9,341 nucleotides of DNA from DATBDN01 sp036269895 (lineage in GTDB: Bacteria > Actinomycetota > Thermoleophilia > Solirubrobacterales > Thermoleophilaceae): assembly GCA_036269895.1 (NCBI GenBank), contig DATBDN010000122.1, positions 1 through 9,341 of the forward strand, written 5' to 3'. Made by a program: the position numbers and the translations under genes. This document shows positions 1 through 6,387 of this stretch, piece by piece (the first letter of the stretch is position 1; every line of letters starts with the position of its first letter). Under the pieces are notes generated by a model. The model searched no databases, was not told the DNA's origin, and saw only the letters and a program-made list of their open reading frames with translations.

Positions 1-141
1 CTGGCGATGCCAGCGCAGGAGCGTGTCCGGCGTGACGAAGAACGAGCTCCAGCGCTTGCGCGGAACGCGCCGGCTCGCGGAGGCGAGGAAGGCCCGGTCG
101 GCCCTCCGAAGTGCAGGCCGCGCGACCTCCGATCGGCTCAG
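1..141 (-). pseudogene. Integrase-core (rve-type) transposase, N-terminal fragment running off the left edge
   Basis: Read on the minus strand, positions 141 to 1 encode a stretch containing EVARPALRRADRAFLA, then PRKRWSSFFVTPDTLLRWHR. This matches the N-terminal region, as I know it, of actinobacterial integrase-core transposases, which carry a pattern like QVARPRxxxADRALLAAxSRxLPRxRWxxFLVxPxTLLRWHR before the DDE catalytic domain. The catalytic domain would lie outside the window to the left. The frame stays open up to 198 (TGA at 199-201), but similarity fades immediately upstream of the EVARP segment, and there is no ATG, GTG or TTG start between there and the stop. The usual N-terminal leader of this family (a LALRHQLxVLxRQ-like helix) is not recognisable. 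The copy therefore looks truncated or disrupted at about 130-140. Family recognition is fairly secure; the exact IS family and whether the element is still mobile cannot be judged from here. Confidence 0.68.
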
Positions 142-322
142 CGTTTGTAAACAGGTGGACGGCTGCCTGACGGTTCGGGACCTTCGGACGACGGTCGTTC
201 AAAATCGAGGCTTACATTCGCCCGGCTGGCCGTCTTAGAGCGCAAGGACGGCAGGCATGCCCCCGGGCGTGCCGCGACCGGCCTCGCGTGCGCGTGCAAT
301 GAAATCGCCCTGTGAGGCGCCG

Positions 323-427
323 CTACGAGTCCTCGCCCAGCTTGGAGATCGACGTCGTGTACCAAATGCGTCCGCACTGGTGAACCGCCCCGACGAGCTC
401 GACCAAGTCTCCGGTGCGCTCGAAATG
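323..427 (-). pseudogene. Coding-like C-terminal fragment without a start codon
   Basis: On the minus strand, 427 down to the TAG at 323-325 reads HFERTGDLVELVGAVHQC and then GRIWYTTSISKLGEDS before the stop. The composition is well balanced for a protein (hydrophobic beta-like runs, one Cys, a Trp-Tyr pair). About 30 of 35 codons end in G or C, typical of genuine genes in this window. The frame stays open further upstream, but the third-position bias drops there and the residues become Arg/Ala-rich noise. No ATG, GTG or TTG start precedes the good part. I do not recognise the family. It could be the end of a small gene whose front was lost or frameshifted, or a chance frame. Two longer overlapping frames on this strand and one on the plus strand look less protein-like. 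Confidence 0.27.
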
Positions 428-527
428 CAGTGTCCGGGCTGTGGCAACCCTGTCGCGCGGGCGCGAAGCACGAGCCTGAACGCGTGATGCCGCCCGGCGT
501 CTCCGGGAGCCAGGCGCGCCGGGGCGA

Positions 528-803
528 TTAACGCGCCGGGCGCCCTTCGCTGCGCCCCAGACGCATCCGGGCGCGAACCTGTTCCTGCACGCCGGAAGAC
601 GTCCGCGGCGTGGCCGCGAGAGGCTCCGCGCTGTGCAGCATCCGGCTTACGCGCGCGACGTAGGTTGGCGCAAACCGACCCGGGCGCTCTTCGACCAGCA
701 GCTCGGCGCCGCAGGCGGGGCAGCTGGCGGGCGTGCCCGCCTCACTCCCCGCGCGGTAGGCGCGTAGGAAGGCGCAGCGCGTGCAGACCGCGTAAAACGG
801 CAT
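528..803 (-). CDS. Small zinc-ribbon protein of unknown function (91 aa)
   Basis: The protein opens MPFYAVCTRCAFLRAYR and has two CxxC knuckles, C7-x2-C10 and C28-P-A-C31-G, spaced 17 residues apart. This is the classic arrangement of a four-cysteine zinc ribbon. The knuckles are followed by a short hydrophobic and acidic strand (ELLVEERPG) and an Arg-rich, probably helical or disordered tail with no membrane segment. Codons overwhelmingly end in G or C, and the frame runs cleanly from ATG (803) to TAA (528-530), so I treat it as a real gene. The start is the only ATG before the first knuckle. No convincing Shine-Dalgarno sequence lies upstream, so it may be leaderless or weakly translated. 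Downstream, a 5-bp GC stem (493-497 with 503-507) is a poor terminator candidate. The function is unknown; small ribbons of this kind bind nucleic acid or protein partners. The neighbours are remnants and give no clue. Confidence 0.72.
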   Translation of the reverse strand: MPFYAVCTRCAFLRAYRAGSEAGTPASCPACGAELLVEERPGRFAPTYVARVSRMLHSAEPLAATPRTSSGVQEQVRARMRLGRSEGRPAR

Positions 804-874
804 CGAGCAAGTTGTTCCCGGGATATGTGCTTCGAACCGCGGCTCCGCTCCTTCGCCCCCGGCTGCTCAGGCCC

Positions 875-1033
875 CATGCAGTTCTCGCTGCCGTCGATGT
901 AACGCGGCAGACGCGCAAGTACGTGACTCGCCAGGTCGGCGACACAGTTCCGCTGGTCGTCTCGGCGAAGTCGGGCGGCGGCAAGACGCAGGCCCTCAAC
1001 GTGCTGCTTGCGCGTCGCGCGGAGGGTTCGTAG
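875..1033 (+). pseudogene. Possible 3' remnant of a gene (beta-rich C-terminal tail)
   Basis: In this plus-strand frame the last 40 or so codons before the TAG at 1031-1033 carry strong G/C third-position bias (about 35 of 41). They read like a protein tail: TRKYVTRQVGDTVPLVVSA, a Gly-rich turn, then QALNVLLARR. The strand-turn-strand pattern resembles the last hairpin of an Ig-like or other beta-sandwich domain, but this is inference from pattern only. Upstream of about 890 the frame becomes Arg/Leu-rich and noise-like, and it overlaps the front of the zinc-ribbon gene on the other strand. No start with a ribosome binding site precedes the good part. The flanks 804-874 and 1034-1104 contain nothing I can assign. 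Chance is a real alternative, because high-GC DNA produces many open frames. Confidence 0.2.
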
Positions 1034-1104
1034 TCCACCGCAGGCATGCGGGCGGCGGTGCAGCTTGCGCTGGTCGATGCCAGGTGTACGGCAACGGCGC
1101 GGCA

Positions 1105-1260
1105 CTAACGTTTACGAACCGGCACGCTGAACGCGCGGCTGCCTGAGTAGGGGTCCACGCCGACGGCAGCGGCTCCACGCCGTGGCCGAGCGACTAGCCC
1201 CCGTCGAAACGCGACTTCAGCGGACGACTTGGGCTCGCCGTACCCGGCGACGAAGCGCCG
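1105..1260 (-). pseudogene. 3' remnant of an unrecognised gene
   Basis: On the minus strand, positions 1260 to 1108 encode RRFVAGYGEPKSSAEVAFRR, then GLVARPRRGAAAVGVDPY and SGSRAFSVPVRKR, closed by TAG at 1105-1107. The C-terminal part looks like a genuine ending: beta-strand-like VGVDPY and AFSVPV followed by a basic tail. Roughly 70 percent of codons end in G or C. The frame is open upstream into the hydrolase gene, but no ATG, GTG or TTG occurs in it and the upstream residues look non-coding. A longer frame on the same strand (996-1178) overlaps it and is less protein-like. I do not recognise the family. The best reading is the surviving 3' end of a gene whose 5' part was replaced or degraded. 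Confidence 0.33.
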
Positions 1261-1364
1261 GACGCCATAGTGCTCACGCGAGGCGTCGCTGGCATGGCTG
1301 GTCCGTCGCGCGGTTATCCAAGTCGTGCCACTAAATTCGTCGATGCGATGTCGCGGGTGTCGAT

Positions 1365-1393
1365 CCTCGGCGGGTTGTCGTCGCGCCCCGAGG
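1365..1393 (-). terminator. Possible hairpin directly after the operon's last stop codon
   Basis: CCTCGG (1365-1370) and CCGAGG (1388-1393) form a perfect 6-bp stem. It can be extended by two G-C pairs (1372-1373 with 1386-1387) past a one-base bulge. The stem abuts the hydrolase stop codon (1394-1396), where an operon terminator would be expected. There is no T-run on the minus strand after it, so it is not a canonical intrinsic terminator. It may act as a 3' stabilising hairpin or be chance in GC-rich DNA. Confidence 0.28.
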
Positions 1394-2716
1394 CTATTTC
1401 CAGGCCAGGAGCGCGTGGTCGAAGAAGGCGATCACGCGTCGTTCGTACTCTCGTGGATGGCTGTCGATGGCTCCGGTGTGCGACGCGCCGGGGACCTGCC
1501 AGATCGCTTTCGGCTGGCCCGCCGCCTTGTAGTAGCTCGGTGTGAGCCCGCGCACGTTCGGTTGGTCGTGCTGGCCGTAGATGAACAGCACCGGTCGGCG
1601 TGTGATCCGGCTGACCAGACCCTTGAGATTCGGCGGCGGGCTCTGGTTCGAGAAGATGGTCGTTCCTGCCGAGATCACGAGTGAGGTCGGGACCTCGGCC
1701 CACGCATCCGACTGCGGGTTCGCTAGGTCTTCGCGAATCGACCGGGAGCCGGCGCCGTCGGACACGACTGCCTTGAGGCCCCCCGACTCCGCGGCCGCCT
1801 GGAGCAGGGTTTCGCCGCCGACCGATAGCCCGATGCCGCCGATCCGGCCGTCCTTCACGTCGGGTTGGCGCTGCAGAAATGCAACGGCAGCTCTGATGTC
1901 TCGTGCTCCGCTCCAGCCGAACGCATTCGGGTCTCCGTCGCTGTCGCCCTCGCCTCGCCGGTCGAAGAGCAGGACGCCGTAGCCGTGGCGAACGAGCACC
2001 CTTGCCGGCCTTTGCGAGCCCGCCCGTCCGGGCGCCGCGATCACGGCGGCGCCGTTTCTGGAGGGCACGTACCAGCCCTTCAGCGTCAATCCGTCAGCCG
2101 TTCTGAACGCCACCTGCTTGTAGTCGGCGCCGAGCTCGGGAGGTGGCACGCCGGCTCGTGCGGCATGCGTGAAGACGTACGAGAGACAAAGAGGGAACAC
2201 AAGGAAGTAGGCGACCACGACGCCGCCGAGCGCGAGCAGGAGTCGCCGCAGGTAACGGCGGGCGAGCCGGTCGTCGGTTCGTCTTGTCGTCCAGAGGGTC
2301 GTCGCCCCGACGGCGATCAGGACAAGGCCGGCCGGGATCGTCAGGAGCCCGGTGAAATCATCCCCCGAGGGGCCCTCGGCGAGCGAGTAGTAGCCGGCCT
2401 CGCTCGCGCCCATCACGACCCCGAACAAGCCGATGGTGATCGCCCAAGCTGCACGGGCACCTGGGCGCAGGCGCGGATAGACAGCAGCGATCCCCAGCAG
2501 GAGGGCGATCGGAACCAGCCCGCTGACGAGGTGGTCGCCGGCCTGTGTGCCCGACTGAGGCTGCAGGAAGTTGTCGTCGATGATGTGGACGCACAGGATT
2601 CCCGTGGCCACGCGGAACGCGACCGGACTCCGTGGCCATGCGTGCGCCAGGCGCCCCCCGCCCGGCCGCGGCTGCGGCGGGGCGGCGAGGCGCTCGGGTG
2701 CGGCAGTCGCAGCCAT
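1394..2716 (-). CDS. Membrane-anchored alpha/beta hydrolase (440 aa)
   Basis: The N-terminal part has four or five hydrophobic segments (about residues 33-50, 62-80, 88-108, 122-142 and 157-180). It is followed by an alpha/beta-hydrolase domain from about 198 to the end. The triad is visible: nucleophile Ser298 in GLSVGG, acid Asp384 in YGQHDQ, and His413 in GASHTG. FDRRGEGDSDG (251-261) is the usual post-strand-4 loop. The common HGxxG oxyanion segment is replaced by APGRAGS (228-234). The domain resembles bacterial YqkD/FrsA-like hydrolases, which act on esters or other acyl substrates; the real substrate is unknown. The ATG lies 4 bases after the permease stop with no strong ribosome site, so translation is probably coupled to it. 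Sharing an operon with a MacB/LolCDE-like exporter suggests action on something moved or extracted at the membrane, which is inference. Which side of the membrane holds the catalytic domain is not clear from the sequence. Confidence 0.9.
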   Translation of the reverse strand: MAATAAPERLAAPPQPRPGGGRLAHAWPRSPVAFRVATGILCVHIIDDNFLQPQSGTQAGDHLVSGLVPIALLLGIAAVYPRLRPGARAAWAITIGLFGVVMGASEAGYYSLAEGPSGDDFTGLLTIPAGLVLIAVGATTLWTTRRTDDRLARRYLRRLLLALGGVVVAYFLVFPLCLSYVFTHAARAGVPPPELGADYKQVAFRTADGLTLKGWYVPSRNGAAVIAAPGRAGSQRPARVLVRHGYGVLLFDRRGEGDSDGDPNAFGWSGARDIRAAVAFLQRQPDVKDGRIGGIGLSVGGETLLQAAAESGGLKAVVSDGAGSRSIREDLANPQSDAWAEVPTSLVISAGTTIFSNQSPPPNLKGLVSRITRRPVLFIYGQHDQPNVRGLTPSYYKAAGQPKAIWQVPGASHTGAIDSHPREYERRVIAFFDHALLAWK

Positions 2717-2720
2717 GGCG

Positions 2721-5273
2721 CTACTCGTAGTGGAGCGCCTTGAGGACGTTCAGCTTCGCTGCGCGGCGCGCGGGTGCGATGGCGGCGAGCACGCCGGCGA
2801 GGATCGCCACGATCGTGAAGATCACGAGCGACTGGACGGGCGGAACGAAGGGGCTGTGGAGCGCGCCGGCCATCGCCGCCGCTACCAGCAGCCCGACCGG
2901 CAGGCCCAGCCCGGCCCCGATGAGCGCGGTGATCACGCTCTCGTGGCGGACCATGCGCCGGACCTGGCGCCGTGTCATGCCGACAGCGCGCATCATGCCG
3001 ATCTCGCGCGTGCGCTCGAACACCGTGAGCACGAGCGCGTTGACCATCCCGAACAGGCTGACGATGACCGACAGCGCTAGCAGTACGTACAGCAGCATCA
3101 GGAACTGCTGCATGTCCTTGCCGCGGAAGTCGATCCAGCCGGCACGAGTGTGGGCGTCGACCTCGGTGAACTGCGCCACGGCACGATCGATGCCGGCAGT
3201 GGTCGCCGCGCTCGTGCCATCGGCCGTGCGCACGAACACGTAGAGGTCACTGGGCCGCGGGAAGCTCGCGTCGAAAGCGGCCTGCGAGATGAGCACGTCG
3301 CCGGTCAGAGCGCCCCTGGGGTTGCTGATCGCGGCGACTCTGACCGCGAGCGGCCGACCCGCGGACGTCGTGACCGTCAGGCCGCTGCCAACCCGGAGGC
3401 CATGGTCGTCCGCAAATCCCTCGGTGACGATCGCCCCGGAGTTGCCGAGGCGCGGGATGACGGCATCGGAGCCTTGGCTGTAGCGCAGCTTGACGCTGTC
3501 CGCGAACCGCGGGCTGATGCCGTCGACGCTGATGCTATTGCCGAAGGCCTTGGCCTCGTCGTGGCGCACGGCTGATACCTGGGTCACTCCCGGGGCGCGG
3601 GCGACGGCCGTCCCGACCTTGGCCGGGATGGTGTCGAAGCCGCTCTTGGAGGTCACGACGTAGTCGGCCTTGACCGTCTTCTCGTCAGCGCTTCGATTCG
3701 AGGCGCGGAAGCCGCTGGCCAGGGTTGCCACCAGCGTCACAAGCGCGAGCCCGATCATCAGCGCAGCGGCCGTGGTGGCCGTGCGCGTGGTGTTGCGCGT
3801 GGAGTTTCTGGCCGCCAGCCGGCCGGCTGGACCGCCGAAGCGCCGCGCCGGGCGTCCGACGATCGCTGCGAGCGGGCGCACCAGTCGGCCGGCGATCATG
3901 ATCACGCCGAGGAAGAGCGCCAGGGACCCCAGCCCGACGAGGATCATCGACTGACCCAGGGAGCCGACACCGGTCGCGCCCGCGAGGCACAGGGCGGCGG
4001 CGATCACGAGAATCGTCATCGGGACGGCGGGCTTGCGCGCGCCGAGCCGCGGTGGGAGCGTGGCGCCTTCGCGCATCGCGGCGACCGGCGCGATCTGGGT
4101 CGCACGCCGGGCGGGAGAGATGCTGGCGACCAGGGTGACCAGGATGCCCAGCGCGAGCGCGACGATGACGGTGCGCGGCTGGACGACGGTCGACGCCTGC
4201 GGCAGGTCGACGCCGAAGAGCTCGAACAGCCCATTCAGGCCTTTCGCGAGCACGAAGCCGAGCGCGAGGCCGACGACCGAGGCGAAGACGCCCATCGCCA
4301 AACCCTCGAGCAAGACCGACCGCTTGAGCTGCCGTCGCGACGCCCCGAGCGTGCGGAGAGTGGCGAGCTCGCGGATGCGCTGGGCAAGTGTGATCGAAAG
4401 GGTGTTGAAGATCACGAACGCGCCCACGCCTACTGCGATGAACCCGAAGCCGAGCAGGAACATCTGGACGAACTTGCTGTCGTCCTTGGTTGCCTGGGAG
4501 TCGGCGTCGGCCTGCTGCTGACCCGTTCTGATCTGTGCGGCGGGCGGCACCAGGGGCCGGAGATCGCGCACGACCTGCTCGGAGGAGACGCCATTGCGGG
4601 CAGCGACGAAGATCGTGTCGTACTGGCCGCGCTTGCCCAGCAGCGCTTGCGCCGTCGGCACGTCGAAGACGGCGATGGTCGCGCCGCCGATCGAGTTGAC
4701 CGTGCCATAGCGGGCGATGCCCGTGATCGTGTACTGGCGCACGGGGCCGCGGGCGGAAGCGCCGATGCGGTCGCCCAAGCCGTAGCCGTTGTTCGTGGCG
4801 GTGCCTTTGTCGATGACGACCTGGCCGGGGCCGGACGCCCAGCGGCCCTCCGACAGGGAGAGCGGATTGAAGCGCTCAGCCTTTGGATCGAAGCCAAAGC
4901 CGAACTGCCCGTTCTGGCTCGAGCCCAGCCTCTCGCCGTTCTTGCCGATGAGCTCGGTCGAGTCCGAGACGCCGCTGAGATTGAAGATCGCGCCGGTTGC
5001 CTCCGCGACCTTGCCGTCGGCGCGCACGCGGCCCAGCACCGAGGCGGGAACGGTGGCGTTGCCGCTGGCGGCGTCCTTGACCACCTCGCGTCCGGAGATG
5101 ACCGCGCTCGTCTTCGAATACGAGTCCTGGAAGATCGTGTCGAACGCCTTGTTGATCGTGTCGGTGAGGATGAACGTGCCGCTGACCATCGCGACTCCGA
5201 GCACGACCGCACAGGCGGTCAGAACGGCGCGACCTCTACGCCACCAGAGGCCTTTCAGTGCCACGCGCCTCAT
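2721..5273 (-). CDS. ABC transporter permease, FtsX/MacB/LolC-E type with two FtsX modules (850 aa)
   Basis: This is the membrane subunit of an ABC3-type (type VII) exporter or extractor. About ten membrane segments are visible: one at 16-38 after a basic N-terminus, three at about 269-293, 319-346 and 368-390, two at 416-435 and 441-462, one at 497-520, and three at 722-748, 778-803 and 813-835. Large extracytoplasmic MacB-periplasmic-core-like domains fill 40-268 and about 521-720. The two halves repeat: RIRELATLRTLGASRRQ (299-315) matches RTREIGMMRAVGMTRRQ (754-770), and the segments after the last helix of each half (PARRATQIAPVAAMRE; PARRAAKLNVLKALHYE) also match. A single gene therefore supplies both halves of the pore. 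Start: its ATG overlaps the ATPase stop in an ATGA and has a GAGGG ribosome-site-like stretch just upstream. Known relatives move lipoproteins, peptides or drugs, or drive envelope enzymes mechanically; the substrate here is unknown. Confidence 0.95.
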   Translation of the reverse strand: MRRVALKGLWWRRGRAVLTACAVVLGVAMVSGTFILTDTINKAFDTIFQDSYSKTSAVISGREVVKDAASGNATVPASVLGRVRADGKVAEATGAIFNLSGVSDSTELIGKNGERLGSSQNGQFGFGFDPKAERFNPLSLSEGRWASGPGQVVIDKGTATNNGYGLGDRIGASARGPVRQYTITGIARYGTVNSIGGATIAVFDVPTAQALLGKRGQYDTIFVAARNGVSSEQVVRDLRPLVPPAAQIRTGQQQADADSQATKDDSKFVQMFLLGFGFIAVGVGAFVIFNTLSITLAQRIRELATLRTLGASRRQLKRSVLLEGLAMGVFASVVGLALGFVLAKGLNGLFELFGVDLPQASTVVQPRTVIVALALGILVTLVASISPARRATQIAPVAAMREGATLPPRLGARKPAVPMTILVIAAALCLAGATGVGSLGQSMILVGLGSLALFLGVIMIAGRLVRPLAAIVGRPARRFGGPAGRLAARNSTRNTTRTATTAAALMIGLALVTLVATLASGFRASNRSADEKTVKADYVVTSKSGFDTIPAKVGTAVARAPGVTQVSAVRHDEAKAFGNSISVDGISPRFADSVKLRYSQGSDAVIPRLGNSGAIVTEGFADDHGLRVGSGLTVTTSAGRPLAVRVAAISNPRGALTGDVLISQAAFDASFPRPSDLYVFVRTADGTSAATTAGIDRAVAQFTEVDAHTRAGWIDFRGKDMQQFLMLLYVLLALSVIVSLFGMVNALVLTVFERTREIGMMRAVGMTRRQVRRMVRHESVITALIGAGLGLPVGLLVAAAMAGALHSPFVPPVQSLVIFTIVAILAGVLAAIAPARRAAKLNVLKALHYE

Positions 5274-6043
5274 GACGCCCTCAGCTCTTCCATCGTGGTC
5301 ATGACCGTGTGCGCGTCACAAGCGTCGAGGTCCCGCACGATCTCCCCGTCGGCGAGGAACAGCACGCGGTCCGCGATCGCCGCAGCGTGCGGGTCGTGGG
5401 TCACCATGACAGTGGTCTGGCCGAAGCCGTCGACCAGCTCGCGCATCAGCTCAAGGATCTCGCCACTCGTGGTGGAGTCGAGGTTGCCGGTCGGCTCATC
5501 GGCGAACATCACCGTCGGTCTCGAGGCCAGTGCGCGCGCCACCGCGACGCGCTGTTGCTGGCCACCGGACATCTCGCTGGGGCGATGGGAAAGGCGCTCG
5601 CCCAGCCCCACCTTGGCGATGAGCTCGCCGTACCAGCGCGGGTCGGGCTTGCGGCCGGCGATCTCAAGCGGCAGGAGGATGTTCTCCTCCGCTGTGAGCA
5701 TCGGCAGAAGATTGAAGAACTGGAAGATGAAGCCGATGTGGTCCCGGCGCAGCGCGGTCAGGCCGGCGTCGTCGAGGCCGGTGACCTCGGTGTCGCCGAT
5801 CCAGACCCGCCCACTGTCGGGCTCGTCGAGCCCGGCCAAGATGTGCATGAGCGTGGACTTGCCGGAGCCCGACGGGCCCATGATCGCAGTCAGCCGCTCC
5901 GTCCTCACGTCGAGATCGACGCCCCGGAGGGCGTGCACGGCCGTATCTCCGTCGCCGTAATGGCGGCTGATCCCGAGCGCCCGGACCGTAACGTCAGGCT
6001 GGGTCGTTAGATCCGGTAGTTCCGTGAAAGCGACAGCTGTCAT
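5270..6043 (-). CDS. ABC transporter ATP-binding protein, LolD/MacB type (257 aa)
   Basis: This is the cytoplasmic ATPase that powers the permease encoded next to it. All ABC motifs are intact: Walker A GPSGSGKST (56-64), Q-loop Gln108 in FIFQFFNLLP, signature MSGGQQQR (158-165), Walker B VMFADEP (178-184), D-loop NLDS (187-190) and switch His216 in VTHD. The FQFFNLLPMLTAEEN stretch and the overall length fit the LolD/MacB/FtsE class (about 220-260 aa). A roughly 20-residue N-terminal extension precedes the first strand. The ATG at 6043 is supported by a perfect AGGAGG five bases upstream. The gene leads a three-gene operon and its stop overlaps the permease start. The C-terminal tail after about 240 is not part of the core fold and may be regulatory. 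The catalytic class is certain; the substrate is not. Confidence 0.96.
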   Translation of the reverse strand: MTAVAFTELPDLTTQPDVTVRALGISRHYGDGDTAVHALRGVDLDVRTERLTAIMGPSGSGKSTLMHILAGLDEPDSGRVWIGDTEVTGLDDAGLTALRRDHIGFIFQFFNLLPMLTAEENILLPLEIAGRKPDPRWYGELIAKVGLGERLSHRPSEMSGGQQQRVAVARALASRPTVMFADEPTGNLDSTTSGEILELMRELVDGFGQTTVMVTHDPHAAAIADRVLFLADGEIVRDLDACDAHTVMTTMEELRAS

Positions 6044-6048
6044 GCGGG

Positions 6049-6054
6049 CCTCCT
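6049..6054 (-). promoter_or_regulatory. Ribosome binding site of the ABC ATPase gene
   Basis: On the minus strand the bases read AGGAGG, a perfect Shine-Dalgarno sequence, with five bases to the ATG at 6041-6043. It is the strongest such site I found in the window and fixes the start of the operon's first gene. Confidence 0.85.
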
Positions 6055-6061
6055 AGTGGTC

Positions 6062-6072
6062 CACCGGCGGTG
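6062..6072. promoter_or_regulatory. 11-bp palindrome upstream of the transporter operon, possible operator or leader hairpin
   Basis: CACCG-g-CGGTG is a perfect 5+5 inverted repeat around one central base. GGTC (6058-6061) and GACC (6075-6078) flank it and can pair if two bases bulge out. It lies eight bases upstream of the AGGAGG site, where a repressor site or a 5' leader hairpin could control the operon. Short GC palindromes are common by chance in such DNA, so the functional reading is tentative. No clear -10/-35 pair could be assigned nearby. Confidence 0.25.
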
Positions 6073-6144
6073 ATGACCGGCTCGTCGTCAGCCTCGCTGC
6101 CCCGGCGCCTCGGGACATCGGGTGAAACCCCTGGGATGCCGCCC

Positions 6145-6387
6145 TCAGGGTGTCTCGATGTCGCCGACACGGATCGCCGTCGTCCGCTCGGCGACGTAGC
6201 GCGGCAACTGAGCGAGCGCCTCATCGCCAGACTGCGCTTCGGCCTCCCACCAGATCCGGTGCGTCCCGAAGTGGCATGAGCAGACGGCCACGGCGTGCCG
6301 CAGCGGACTCTCGAATGCCTTGAAGGACGCGAACACCACACCGCATTCGCGCGAGGTGTGACGGTGTTCGAGCATGAACTGTGCCAC
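6145..6387 (-). CDS. Small Cys/His-rich protein of unknown function (80 aa)
   Basis: The protein contains FMLEHRHTSRECGVVFASF near the N-terminus, then SPLRH, CSCHFGTHRIWW at about 36-47, and ends LPRYVAERTTAIRVGDIETP. The pattern is compact alpha/beta: strand, loop, a Trp-rich strand, an acidic helix (AQSGDEALAQLP), then a final strand. It resembles small single-domain actinobacterial proteins of the dimeric alpha/beta-barrel kind, but I cannot name the family. Cys15, Cys36, Cys38, His8, His10, His31, His39 and His43 could bind a metal or redox cofactor. I chose the GTG at 6387 because the residues just before it look non-coding. The longer in-frame ATG at 6558 would overlap the divergent regulator gene by 60 bases. 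An ATG at 6375 is an alternative, and no start has a good ribosome site. The gene precedes the ABC operon in the same direction with a gap of about 100 bases, so co-transcription is possible but unproven. Confidence 0.66.
   Translation of the reverse strand: MAQFMLEHRHTSRECGVVFASFKAFESPLRHAVAVCSCHFGTHRIWWEAEAQSGDEALAQLPRYVAERTTAIRVGDIETP

Noticed and set aside
425..487. CPGCG knuckle in a plus-strand frame ending at 487
   Set aside because: Only one CxxC pair is present, the flanking residues are noise-like, and the opposite strand reads better as protein over the same bases.
493..507. CCCGG-CGTCT-CCGGG hairpin after the zinc-ribbon gene
   Set aside because: Only a 5-bp stem with no T-run; too weak to call a terminator in GC-rich DNA.
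971..994. P-loop-like AKSGGGKT in the plus-strand frame
   Set aside because: It formally fits [AG]xxxxGK[ST], but it lies within about 20 residues of the stop, has no Walker B or following domain, and the surrounding pattern looks like a beta hairpin. It is not evidence of an ATPase.
160..1146. Exact 11-base repeat CGGCTGCCTGA at 160-170 and 1136-1146
   Set aside because: Repeats of this length are expected by chance in a GC-rich 9-kb window, and the flanks do not match, so it does not support element ends or target duplication.
4647..5960. Long plus-strand frame (437 codons) opposite the ABC genes
   Set aside because: It is an antisense shadow of the ATPase and permease genes; it has no domain character and its codons mirror the real genes.
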